Shown here: in pieces, positions 45,868 to 56,535 of the stretch
How the letters are laid out: each line of letters opens with the position of its first letter
Position numbering within the stretch: the stretch's first letter is position 1
NCBI GenBank assembly: GCA_963930645.1
Contig: OZ005652.1
Coordinates: 323,234,738 to 323,298,737, forward strand
Origin: Salticus scenicus
Taxonomy: Eukaryota; Arthropoda; Arachnida; Araneae; Salticidae
Reading direction: 5' to 3'
Length of the DNA stretch: 64,000 bases
The notes under the pieces: generated by a model
What the model was told of the DNA's origin: nothing
Databases searched by the model: none
What the model saw: only the letters and a program-made list of their open reading frames with translations
Program-made: the position numbers and the translations under genes

Positions 45868-46858
45868 GTCTTTGTCGGGCAGTTCTCTCTCTCTCCTTTG
45901 TTGTATGACATTTATATGCACGATTTTGAAGAAGAGCTCTTCAGTGTATATAAATGTCCTCATTGGTCAGCTATGTGGATGACACTTTTGTCTTTGTTCC
46001 TCCTGATGTCGATTTTTTCAGTTTACTATCTTTGGTCAATTCAATTGACCCATGCATTCAATTCACTTTCGAGATTGAAAGGGATTGTTCTTTGCCACTC
46101 CTTGACGTTTTTGTATCTAAAGACAAAGATCAGTTCTCAACCACTGTGTTTAGAAAACCCTTTTCTGTATCTCTTCCGCCACATGCTCTCTCTAACCACG
46201 CCCCTTGAAAGAAAATGTCTGCCTTCTCTACTTATGGTTTTCGTGCCTTCCACATTTGTTCTGATTCGTCTAGTCTTTCGAAAGAAATTAATTATTTAAA
46301 ATATCTTTCTCTTTCGCGAGGCTATAATCCCTCTATTACGATAAAGCTCTTTATAAATTCAATAATCCTAAATGTCCTGGTTCCAATTCGAATGATCACT
46401 GTCTCATCCCAGTTGTTTTGCCTTTTCATTCGTCTCTTTCCTTTAAAATTTCTAGAATTATTTCACCATTTGGTTTTAAAGTCATTTAGAAAACCCGTTA
46501 AAAAAATTAAATTATCTTCTCTTAAAGATCCCATTCCTACCGAATACCATTCTGGCATTTATTTTATCTCATGTTCATCGTGCAATTCAGGTTACATTGG
46601 TCAAACTATGAGGCGTTTAAAAATAGAATAAGTGAGCGCCGTCGTAATGAAGAAATTTCCAAGTCTTCTATTGCTTCCCACTGCTGCACTCATGGTCGTC
46701 GTTTTGATTTCTCTAAAACTAACATAATTCCATATCCTGTCTGCTCTTCCCATTTAGATATCCATGACGCTTTTTATATATTTAAAAATTCGAAAAATCT
46801 TGCTAATGATATTTCTTCTGCTCCGTTCTTGTCTGATGCTTGGAAATTACTCACATGA
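45868..46858 (+). pseudogene. Penelope-like element: reverse transcriptase and GIY-YIG endonuclease remnant
   Basis: Reading across three frames gives the C-terminal half of a PLE protein: LSPLLYDIYMHDFEEELFS (RT motif), YVDDTFVFVPPDVDFF (the YVDD catalytic box, intact), CIQFTFEIERDCSLPLLDVF and YGFRAFHICSDSSSLSKEIN. The endonuclease domain follows: GIYFISCSSCNSGYIGQTMR (GIY and YIG both present), RISERRRNEEI and DAFYIFKNSKNLAND. It ends PFLSDAWKLLT and a stop at 46858. Frameshifts near 45950, 46210, 46330 and 46625 disable it. The 5' part of the RT is missing. The 3' untranslated region continues to about 47170. The second, inverted copy at 47985-49330 is a close relative. Confidence 0.9.
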
Positions 46859-47175
46859 GTTCGTTATTCATTTAATTTTCTTATTTTTTTAGATTTTTAG
46901 ATTTTGTTACATGTTTTAATGTTATTTATTTATTTATTTTCCTCTTTTATTTGATAATTTTACTCACACCAGCATTTGTATTCTCAATCGTCTTTATAAA
47001 TTATTGCTCTTTCGTAACTTTCGTTAAAGGAATTTTGTGCGTTGCCGCTTTGACTGCAGCACTCGTACCTACTTTGTTGGCATGACGAAAGGTTGTGTAT
47101 TCTTTCGATCCGAAACAATTGTTGCGAGTTTCTTGCATTTTATGGTGTTTATCCAAAGTTCTGTAATTATTATCA
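46859..47175 (+). mobile_element. PLE 3' region, family P1
   Basis: Downstream of the PLE stop, 'gcgttgccgctttgactgc', 'agcactcgtacctac', a decayed hammerhead-like box (atgacga, then gaaac), 'tgttgcgagttt' and 'ttttatggtgtttat' occur in order. The same order is found at 49663-49990 (+), 55283-55420 (-) and 55625-55750 (+), which defines this family's terminal region. Confidence 0.75.
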
Positions 47176-47689
47176 TAAATGTTATTTTGAATTTGTCTGA
47201 TATATTTATGATCCTCAAAATGTACGTTTATATACTCATTTATGCCCTATTCTGCCATGTTAAGTAAATCATAAATTCCAAATAACATACGAAATTTTTA
47301 ATTAAAAAGTTTGTAATCAGGGATGTTCATGTCAGTATCCTAAATAAATTTTAAATTGTTCTGATATCTTTACGATGAAAATATCTCTCAAAATGGATGT
47401 GTATGCGAAATTTTGGCGTATAATTTGAGAAATTTTAAAAGTAACATGATTATAGTTAATGATGTTCATCCCGACATCAAAACTAATATTTAAGAGCTGT
47501 TGTTCTTACATCTTTACTATAAAAATATTTCTTTTCATGCAAGTTTAAGTACAATTTTTCTCTATTCTCCCATGTTAAGAAAATCGTAAATTTCTAATAA
47601 CGTCTGAAGTTTTTTAACTAGAATATTGGAAATGAATAGGGTTCTTGAAATTGTAATAAATGATATTTTAAAACTCGTCCGACCTCTCT

Positions 47690-47895
47690 GCGATCATTTA
47701 TTCGTGAGATATCGTGTACACAGACTTACAAACTGACACTCTACGGCTAACACACTAAGAATCTAACAGACACGTTACAGACGGACACCATACACATTTT
47801 GATATTTTTGGATTTCTCACACCAGAAAACGTGTAAAAATGTCAAAAAATCGAGGTCGAAAATTTTCACGATTACTTAAGTTCACCTATAGTATG
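47690..47895 (-). repeat. ACTTTCTT-family dispersed repeat fragment
   Basis: On the minus strand 'gaaaattttcgacctcgatt', 'acacgttttctggtgtgaga', 'gtccgtctgtaacgtgtctg' and 'gtaagtctgtgtacacgata' follow the order of the family. It lies between the two inverted PLE copies. The 200 bases to its left repeat loosely related 'tttttaattagaa' phrases. Confidence 0.5.
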
Positions 47896-47984
47896 ATGGG
47901 GAACTAAATATCAAATAAATAGATGTGACTAATGAAAAAGACAAAAATAACAAAAAATGTAGAAACAACGTACACGAGAAAGTT

Positions 47985-49330
47985 ATGTGAGTAATTTTCA
48001 AGCAACAGATATGAAAAAGCATTATTAACAAGATAGTTCGAGTTTTTAAACACGTAAAAAGCTACGCGAAAATTGAAATAAAAGATGGGAAAAGAAATTA
48101 TTAGCCTTAGAAAAATCAAAAGAATGACCATAAAACATCAGTGGAAAGGAATAGATGATTTGGAAATATCTTTCTTATATAAACATTCCGTTGAAACTCA
48201 TTTATTCAATGTTTTTAAACATTTTTAGCTGAGATAACATATATTATGTGATAGACAAAGGATGAAATAAACACCAGATCGGTTTTCAGTAGGAAGAGGA
48301 TCTTTAAGAGAAGGTAATTAAATTTTGTTCATGAGTTTGAAAATGACATTAAATCCGAAATGTGAGAAAATTTTAGAAAATTTAAAAGAAATGGAAGAAT
48401 GGAAAGTTAAAATTACAGGATTAAGACAGGGATCTTTCCTTTTGGAATCAGAAGGTTTAAATTTCTTAATTTATACAGAGCTTTATCGATAATACAGATA
48501 TTATACCCATGAGAAAGAGCAAGATATTTTAAATAATTAATTTCTTTTGAAGGATTAGACTAATCAGGGCAAATGTGTAATGCACGAAAGACATAAAAAT
48601 AGAAAACAGCCACCTTCTCTTTAGGAGAGTGATCAGAATGAGCATGGGGAGAAAGAAAGACGCAGAATATTTTTCCGAAGACAATGGGTTTGAGCCGATC
48701 CTTATGTTTAGATAACAAAGCGCCAAGAAAATTCAAAAACTTGTACTTTTCAAACTCGAATTTAATTGAATACAGCGTCATATGAGTATACTTAAACCAG
48801 TGTGACTGAATTTCTATTTACATTTTAACACCTAAGATAAAAAATAAATAAAAATAAAGTGCATATAGATGTTATAAAGCAAAGGACAGAGAGAGAGAGA
48901 GAAGGATTGCCCATGGCTGTGCCTTCATTTTGGGAATAATAAAAATCATTAAAAACGAAAGCATTTTTCCTGATACATAATAGCGTGCCAAATATCATCA
49001 GTAAATTAAAAAAAACTTCTAAAATTCAATAGCAGAATAATAGAATTCGTGCATTTTTTATTTTTCATAAACAAACCAGATCACCTTAAATAGGAAGACT
49101 GGTAAAAAGAGATTTAACATCTAATTAAATTAGAATATAATTAGAGGTAGAAATTTGATTAAGTTTGTGCACAAAGTCATAAGATATTTTATAGTGTAAA
49201 TAAACAAGACTGAGATTATAAGAAGTCGTATCAATATTACAAACGATTGGGCGGAAGCAAGAAAATGCACTTTTCGATATTAGAAAGAGCACAGAAACAA
49301 GCACAGTTAGTGATGGAAGTAATTAAAGAT
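47985..49330 (-). pseudogene. Second Penelope-like element copy, inverted and more decayed
   Basis: On the minus strand, from about 49200 down, the traces are YDFVHKLNQISTS, LDVKSLFTSLPI (RT motif A region), a relic of the GSPLSPLL motif near 48920, FEFEKYKFLNFLGALLSK, FRALHICPD and LILQKKLII. The last part is GHSFDFSKANNFFSH and AFYVFKNSNYLVNNAFS at about 48080-48000. It extends further 5' than the copy at 45868 but has lost most of the region between the RT and the endonuclease C-terminus. Two overlapping frames (48529-48726 and 48560-48781) are different frames of the same stretch. Sequence is shared with the plus-strand copy, so the two form a large, diverged inverted pair. Confidence 0.8.
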
Positions 49331-49423
49331 ATGTTTAGTGCGTTCGATTAAGAGTAACAGATTTTTCCCAAAGTATTTAACTTGATCTAGATGATCATTA
49401 GAAGGATTTCTTTTATTATTAGT

Positions 49424-49455
<32 letters not shown>

Positions 49456-49662
49456 TTTTTTAGAATGGAGACCAGAAATAAGCATAGATTCAGCATGGGA
49501 TATATAATCCGATCTGCTGAACAGAACTGCTTATTATTATTATTTTATAAATATTATTTCAGTATTTCTTTTTTTTTTAGTTTAGTTTTTAAAATTCTTT
49601 TCCCACCGGTATTTACGTTGATTTTCAATCTTATTTGTTTTCGCTCGCCAAGTGACTTGCCC

Positions 49663-49995
49663 TTGGATGTTGCCACTTTGTTTGTTACACACATGACAGT
49701 TTTATTCTCCTGAAGAAGGGTCATTGCATAGATGCCAACATTTTAATTTATTCCGGAGTATTGTTAGCCCCGTCTTTATTTCCTACCACTTATTTTTTAA
49801 AAGTAACTTTTTCTTATTTTATCGAAGTTATATATTGGAGAAAGTTTTTCTATAAATAAAGTAGTACGGAATAAAGGCGGGACTAAATATATATCGGAAT
49901 GAATTAAAATGTTGGCATCTATGGTTATTGGCTTATTTCGTTATGAAATAAATTTTGAGAGGATTTTTGTAGTTTACGGTGTTTATACGAAGTTT
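49663..49995 (+). mobile_element. PLE 3' region (family P1), split by a MITE
   Basis: The left part has 'gatgttgccactttgtttg' and ctgaagaagggt. The right part (49922 onward) has gaaataaattttgagag and 'tttacggtgtttatacgaag', which continue the P1 terminal order. MITE copy C (49731-49919) sits between them at a TA. Without it, the sequence reads as one hammerhead-like region. Confidence 0.68.
49731..49919. mobile_element. Palindromic MITE, copy C
   Basis: The ends gatgccaacattttaattt and the exact complement at the right (aaattaaaatgttggcatc-like, ending 49919) are bordered by TA at 49729-49730 and 49920-49921. It is 189 bp, the cleanest of the four copies and probably the youngest. It interrupts a PLE terminal region. 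Confidence 0.85.
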
Positions 49996-51165
49996 TTTGC
50001 TTATTACAATTAAATACGTCTTCAGATGATTTCTTACTAATTTTACAAATGTTTGTTTGATACTGTAAATGTGCTCTACTATATATTTTTGTTAAACTAA
50101 AAGTATTAGTAAAAGTATTATAAATTTCTGCTTTTAAGAAAACAGTTTTGACTACAAACTATATATTTTTCAATACAGTGTGACATATTCGAAATGCTTG
50201 AATTTATAATGAGAAATAATTTTATTTTATTAAAGTTTTTTTTCCTCCTAAAGCGAAAAAGTTTTAGGTGAAATAACTATACAAATATCTTATAAAATTT
50301 AGTTCAATAAGAACTAGGAAAACTCTGATTTTTCTCAAACTTGTCTCAAAAGAGCTTTAGATGATACATGGCTAGTGGTGAAATGTAGACTTTGAAGAAG
50401 AAAACACATAACTCCTGAAAAATATCAAAGTTGTCAAGTCATAATACCAGGTCATTTTTCTTCAGTTTTTGCTCTATTTAATTTGGAAGTATAATGAATG
50501 TTTCTTTAATATTTCACATTTTTATAAGAAAAATAATGTATATATATATTATATATATTTTTATATTTTTTAGGTATTTACTTTTCTTTCAATTCTTTGT
50601 TTAAAAATTGAAGTATTTTAAATACCTCGACAAACTTTTCACAAATCCTATATATCTAAATCCTTATTACTATCTGATGAATATAACTTCTGTTTCTGTC
50701 GTTATTTACACTAATATTTATTCAGTATTAGGTAAATGTAAATATTCTTTTCTTTTTTTTTTCTATTTCCAAAATATAAATTTTGCATATAGTTATACAC
50801 ATAAGTAATATCTCTTTAAGCTGAATAATCTCTGATTTTTATTTTAATATCTTCTTCGTATTTTAGCTTATAAATACTTATTTTCTTAAATGACATTTTT
50901 ATAGAATTAGATAATTTAAAGATAATTATAAATTCCTAAACATTTTGCATTGTATGGTTAATAAAATAATTTAATAATTAGGTTAAGAATATATAAAATC
51001 CTTAATACGAAATACACGTATATTTATATTCGAAGATTTTTTTTTTTTTTTTTTTGTTTCATCGGCATATTTCTGTTTTTTTATTATTTTTAATTTAAAT
51101 ACAATGTACAAGCAGTTCTGTACTCAAAGCTAGTAAACATGAAGTGCCGGGTTCGATCCCAGGTC
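49996..51165. other. AT-rich DNA, nothing recognised
   Basis: A 66-codon frame at 50608-50808 is low-complexity. A T tract lies at 51037-51056. Just before the PLE fragment, 'gtgccgggttcgatcccagg' (51145-51165) resembles a tRNA T-arm but has no cloverleaf around it. Confidence 0.45.
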
Positions 51166-51172
51166 ACTCTCG

Positions 51173-51345
51173 TCGGCCTTGAACTAAATTCCGTCCCTCT
51201 CCTATATATACGAGCACTTCTCCAGATTCAGAATTATTTTTGCACTGATGACAGTACGCTTAAGGCTACCGAAACAGCTGTATGCATCTCAAATATTTTT
51301 CTTTGGCGTTTCTGACGTAGTAGTTTATTCGGGTTTTATACTATA
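51173..51345 (+). mobile_element. PLE terminal repeat (same family as 40915-41450) with hammerhead-like core
   Basis: This matches the complement of 41045-40920: 'ccgtccctctcctatatata', 'gcacttctccagattcag', the core and 'tttggcgtttctgacgtagt'. The core is tgca, ctgatga (51245-51251), one extra base, a stem with gta/tac, then gaaac (51271-51275), loop agct, gta (51280-51282) and tgca. The two tgca blocks pair as stem I. The expected cleavage would be after 51282. No PLE coding sequence precedes it, so it is a solo or truncated terminal repeat. Confidence 0.7.
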
Positions 51346-51349
51346 TAAA

Positions 51350-52360
51350 TTTAAATATTTTATTTATTAAATAAAATCATAGCTCAAAATTTTCAATATA
51401 GTATAGATCATTTTATTTGCTTATTTATTTTTAAGTTGATAATTTAGATAAAAGGCGACATGCTCAGAGAGTGAAATTTAAAAAACTAATTCGAAAAACT
51501 CCATTTTTCAATAAAACATCCTGAAACGAAAATTCTGTAGGATTACATAAGGAAGGAGACACGATCAATCTGACTGATATGCAGACTCGATGTTTGTTTT
51601 TAACAAATTATACATATTTTACGCCTTTTTATTTAATTTTATACAACATTTCATGCATTCCATTACTGACGTGTGATAAAGACAATCATTGAACTGCATT
51701 TTGAAAAATTATAAAGTGTAAAGACTGTTATAGAAAACATCCGGAGTGATGTCTTCGTTAAAAAACGGAAGACTTGGCAGCTACAGATATTTATTCATTT
51801 ACTAAAATATGTTTCTTAATGATATTACACAAATATATTATTTTAATCATTATTAATATCTTTTTAAATTTTTGTTATAAAAAATATTCCTTTGAACTAA
51901 TCTATTATTGTTTTTCAAAAGATCCTTTTAGGGCGTAAATGCTTAGTACGAATATCCAGTTTTAATTCTTTGGGTTTTTCTAATATTTCTAACAACTTGA
52001 TCAACTTCAATTGCAAGACGAAACAATGTCCAAAATTCTATAGCAACGTTACAAAACTATATCAAAATTGATGGTTTGCATTTTGAGCAAAAAAAGTATA
52101 TTACTTTATGTTACATTATTTACTTTTATAACATTATTTATTTTTCGCCAAATTTTTATGTTCTAATACTTACTTATTGATTTCCATAGATTACATTTGG
52201 AATGAAAACAAAATACGATTACTTTACAATTTATATTTGACGTGATTTAAGTTTGATTTTTGTATTTTATTTTTACTTATTTATTTTTTATCTTTTTTAT
52301 TTATTTATTTATCTATTTATTTATTTATTTTCTTTTTGTAGTTTTATTATTATTACTAGC
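51350..52360. other. AT-rich DNA, nothing recognised
   Basis: It holds unrecognised AT-rich sequence and an (ATTT)n stretch at about 52290-52330. No gene is seen. Confidence 0.5.
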
Positions 52361-52361
52361 A

Positions 52362-53370
52362 AACCCGTGCGAAATTTTCGCTCTTTATTTCTTTTCTTAT
52401 TTACCTTTAAAATTTTAAACTCATAAATATTGTACCAATTTCACCAACTAATTAAAATTTTACTTTACTGAAAGCCAAGTTATTATTATAACCAAATAAA
52501 TATTGTGCAATAGTGAAACCAGAACCATTTAAAGGAATGTTTCAAAAAAAAAAAAAAAAAATCATGATTGACGACCCAGTTTTCATACTTCCACAGGTAA
52601 AAAAAAAAAAAAAATGACACCTTTTAAATTTTTGTCGCCAAGAGTGCGATGACATTTTATTTATTTTGGCATAATTTTTGTTGCAAGAAAAAAAATTATT
52701 ATGCTTTTTATGATTGCGTTTTTTAGTCAATTTATGATAATGGTTGATATTCTGTATATATCTTAAAAAAAAAAAAAAAAAAATGCTACGTTAAAAGTGA
52801 CTTTTGCAAAGATTCTGAAGAAGCAACTTTTAAAAACACATTTTTCCATAAAATAATGTCATTAAACAAATGTCATCATTTTTTTATTAGTTTATAGAGC
52901 TGAGTCTGCGTCCTTTTGTTCATTTTTAACTATTGATTTTTTATCTTCGCGTATTTTATTAATTTCACCACTATCGTATCGTTTCTACAAAAAATTATTG
53001 TAACTGGCACACGTTAGAGAAATATTATATACATAAGAGTTAAAATTGGACTTTTGTGAACTACGGCATAAGGATATTCCAGCCACTACCAGCAGCTTTG
53101 TTTAAATCCGCCTTCGAACCTGCCGACGTTTAATTAAGGTGCTCTATGTTAAAATATTCAACCACCACATATTACGAGATTTAGGATTTTATGAGAAACT
53201 GTTGGAAAATTATGATATATCTAAATAAAATCGAAATGTTGTCTCTCTGTCAGCTGTCTGCAGAAAAATTCACCGCACAGATATGACATTTGGCACACAG
53301 ATAGTTATCAATGTCACCATGTGCACCTCGAAGCCAGATTTTCAAATTTTTAATTTGGAAGAATTATATT
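52362..53370. repeat. Probable interspersed repeat, class unknown
   Basis: The start 'actagcaaacccgtgcgaa' and the later block 'gttgtctctctgtcagctg ... cacagatatgacatttggca' resemble phrases that begin and fill interspersed non-coding repeats in other invertebrates. Only the composition and phrase style support this. Several A tracts (52543-52561, 52596-52614, 52764-52783) break it up. No coding sequence is seen. Confidence 0.3.
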
Positions 53371-53810
53371 GATTAAAACGTATTAACGTATTTAACTCTA
53401 TTAAATTTCTCGACATTTTTCTTTGCGTTGTAATTTCTGCCTGCTGCCAATAAAATAAAATGCTTACAATTTTTTATTGCATTTATTTTTTCGAACATAA
53501 AAAGAAAGATTTCTCTACACGTGATAAATACTTTCAAAAAAAAAAAAAAAAAAAAAGGGAAAATTAAACTTGTATCATCAAAATATTCTGATAAAACTGG
53601 CATCATGACATTTTGAAAATTACTAATTACTTATATTTAAATATCAAAATACAAATATAAGTAGTCATGTCGTACTAAAATAAATTCTGTCATAGAAATA
53701 AATTCATACATAGTTTTACTCGTAATTCTCGTGAATCAAGCATGCATTGAGATGCTCACCACTGCAGTACAGATATATATATATATATATATAGTAATAT
53801 ATATATATAT

Positions 53811-54431
53811 AGTAATATATAAACAAATGAATGAAATTATATCCCCAAAAAACACTGAGATCTTCATCAGGGAGGCCCCTCAGTGTAGGGGCCCTTGAAG
53901 ACTTAAAAAGTACCTTGCAAATTAACTGTTACCCGTCACAATTTTTAACTGTGACTTTTCAGAGTTTTCCTATCTCGGTTTGTTCTACTTCCTCATTCAA
54001 GGGCGATATTGAAGAACCGACAAGTAGCCCCGTCGGCCGAAGATAGTTTGTGTTCCATATGAAGGGTTGTATTTTTATTTCATTTTATACTTTCTTGTTT
54101 ACCTTCAGTAATTTTCTTTTGTATTGTATTTTTTTAAATGAATTGATGTAATTTTGTAACTTTTACAATTTGATAATTTTATAAAATATTTTTAGTAGTT
54201 TTATACATTATACGTATGTTTGATTTCTCTTCAGTTATTGGTGGTTTTCTGTTTGGTGAGAAGTTGGGGGCTAAGGATAGTTATTAGCTTATAGCTACTG
54301 TCCTTTCAGAAACTTCTCGTTCACCCCTACACTGAGGGGCCTCCCTGATGAAGATGTTTTTCTGGGATATAATTTCATTCATTTGTTTATATATTTTTAC
54401 ATTTAATTTCATTCATTTGTTTATATATTAC
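53811..54431. mobile_element. Element with inverted arms, PLE-like family P2
   Basis: The left arm (53811-53891) and right arm (54324-54431) are inverted repeats. Shared blocks are 'gtaatatataaacaaatg', 'gaatgaaattatatccc', 'atcttcatcaggg' and 'aggcccctcagtgtagggg'. On the right, the 'atttcattcatttgttta' part is present twice. The 432 bases between contain 'gccccgtcggccgaag' and a P2 hairpin gagaagttggggg / aacttctc (54262-54318). No PLE protein trace was recognised, so the PLE label is an inference from the inverted terminal repeats and ctgatga box. Confidence 0.6.
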
Positions 54432-54434
54432 TAC

Positions 54435-54570
54435 ATCTAAGTTTTGCATTTCCTTTCGCTGCAATCTTGCGCATTGGTTTGTAATTCTCCTATTGGTTTT
54501 TCTAATCTGTAAAACTTATATATTTATTTTCCTGTCAATTTTTCCTTCAAATTTTCCTGTCAATTGTTTG

Positions 54571-54621
<51 letters not shown>

Positions 54622-55245
54622 ATCTATCTATGAGTCCATCGCATTTATGATGGTGTAGTTTGATAGATACTATATCTTAGAATAAAAACATCAGATACAA
54701 TTATTTTATCTGGGTACCATTTTTTAATTTTTTATTGATTATAATATACTTATCGTTACGTAAGTTATTGTAATTAAAAAAATAACGAAACTTTGTCTAA
54801 GAATTGCGCAAGCAGCCCCATGCAACGCGTTAATATAAATGTATTTAAATGATAAGTTTATTTTTTTAATCCCTTTCAGTTACAGCTGCTTTTGCCAGCA
54901 AGTGCTGGAAAATAATATAGATTAAACAGAAAAATACAGATAGATTAAACTGAAAATACAGATAGATTATCATTATATTTTTTAAATTTATATTTGTTGT
55001 TCATTTCGAAACAGTTGTCCGATAAATAATCAAATTAAAATCTGACGGGGAAAGCACTGGTTGTCTCAGGAGACAGAGACACATACCCCAGATATTATGG
55101 GTGAAAAGATGTTGCCGAAGGTAAAAGGGATCTGAAGCAAATTTTTTGAACAATTTCAATGGATTTTTTTTTTTTTTTTTGAGTTTTCATTTATGAAGTG
55201 AAAATAATGATTAATTTATTATTATTATTATTCATTTAAATATAG
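54435..55245. other. AT-rich DNA with a long (AT)n
   Basis: (AT)n at about 54573-54617. The block 55030-55130 is less AT-rich but unrecognised. No gene is seen. Confidence 0.5.
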
Positions 55246-55282
55246 TGACCAGGGACGTGGGAAAACTTGCCAGTTATTAATA

Positions 55283-55420
55283 AGAGCAAAGTTTTGAATA
55301 AACACCATAAAATGTAATAACTCGCAACATTCGTTTCGGGTTGAAAGAAGACACGACCCTTCGTCAGGCGAACACAGTAGGCATGAGTGCTGCAAGCAAA
55401 GCGGCAACGCACCTAAATTT
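55283..55420 (-). mobile_element. PLE 3' region (family P1) with the best hammerhead-like core
   Basis: On the minus strand the order is 'gcgttgccgctttgcttgc', 'agcactcatgcctac', ctgacga (55367-55361), one A, stem gggt...accc, then gaaac (55337-55333), loop gaat, gtt and gcg. Stem I is cgc with gcg, stem II is gggt with accc, and stem III is ac with gt. Expected cleavage would be between 55326 and 55325. The P1 tail 'attttatggtgtttattcaa' follows. A 100-codon minus frame at 55228-55530 crosses this region and is not a gene. Confidence 0.7.
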
Positions 55421-55582
55421 TTTTGAAATGAAAGGCACGAAAATAAGAAGAGGGGGGGGGGGTTGATAAATAAAACCATGAGAAGAAAACAAACACTCAT
55501 AAAACTACTTAGTTGGAGCAAGAAGCCCAAATAAGCAACAAAAATTATAAAAAAGAATCACAGTACATGGGTTTTAAAATAA

Positions 55583-55750
55583 TAAGTACAAAACTTTGAA
55601 TAAACACTATAAAATGCAAGAACGTAAGATTGTTTGCAGCACTCGCGCCTACCTTGTGTGCCTTTGAAGGGACGTTTCTTCTTTAGACCAGAAACAGTTA
55701 TTGCGAGTTCTTGCGTTTTATGGCGTTTATTCAAAGTTTTGCATCTATTA
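55583..55750 (+). mobile_element. PLE 3' region (family P1), third copy with inverted tail
   Basis: 'cagcactcgcgcctacctt', a decayed box, 'cagaaacagttattgcgag' and 'gcgttttatggcgtttattc' give the P1 order on the plus strand. To its left (55583-55620) the tail appears inverted ('tttgaataaacactataaaa'). A PLE copy with inverted terminal repeats was therefore probably here, and together with the minus-strand copy at 55283 the tails form nested inversions. Confidence 0.65.
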
Positions 55751-55754
55751 CTTT

Positions 55755-56504
55755 GAAACGCTAGTTCTGTGGTGTTTTTTATAACTATGTTATTAAATTT
55801 ATATTGTAATTTAAATTTACAGTTAAGTTTAATTGTTATTAACTTTATTTTGTACTTTGTTTAGATTTTTTAAAAAATGTATAAGAAATTGAGCGTACAC
55901 ATTAATTTTATTTATTCATTTCTTTATTTCTTCATTTATTTATTTATTTATTTATTTTTTTTTTCAATTTTTCACATTTTTATGGACAAATATTTGGTGC
56001 CAAAATAATTTTTTATATGTATTTTTTAGCATTATTTTTTTATAGTTAGAATAAAACGCTTGTACGCTTATTCTCTTAAAATTAATAAAACTTGAGATTG
56101 TAGCCATTTATTAACATTAGACACTGGATTCCTTTCACATAAATATACTTTAGATTATTTCTAATTTATTAAATAAATTTTAAAATTACAGGAGCAAATA
56201 AACAGTAACGAAAGTGAAATAAGTCATAAAATAAAGTGGTTGACGATAGAATAAAATAAAATAAAATTAATAAAGTGTAGAAGTGACAAAAATGGAAACT
56301 AAAAAAAGCACATAAAACGAAATTCGTCTGCAAATTTTATTCAATTTATACGGTACTAATTGAATTTTTAAAGCTGCAAAAGCGTAATAATTTGTCGAAA
56401 AATGCTCATTTTTCTACTCTTAATATTCCAGTAAATATTGTGTTTAAAAATATGGAAACTTTTATAAGTAACAATTTGATCCTAAAACTTCATTTCATTT
56501 CATT

Positions 56505-56535
<31 letters not shown>

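Noticed and set aside
45865..46299. 144-codon plus frame, the longest open frame in the window
   Set aside because: Most of it is the wrong frame of the PLE reverse transcriptase; the true frames shift within it, and the matching motifs lie in the neighbouring frames.
51145..51165. tRNA gene near gggttcgatccc
   Set aside because: Only a T-arm-like phrase; no D-arm, anticodon arm or acceptor stem could be drawn around it.
55228..55530. 100-codon minus frame
   Set aside because: It crosses the PLE terminal region and a G homopolymer; no protein similarity.
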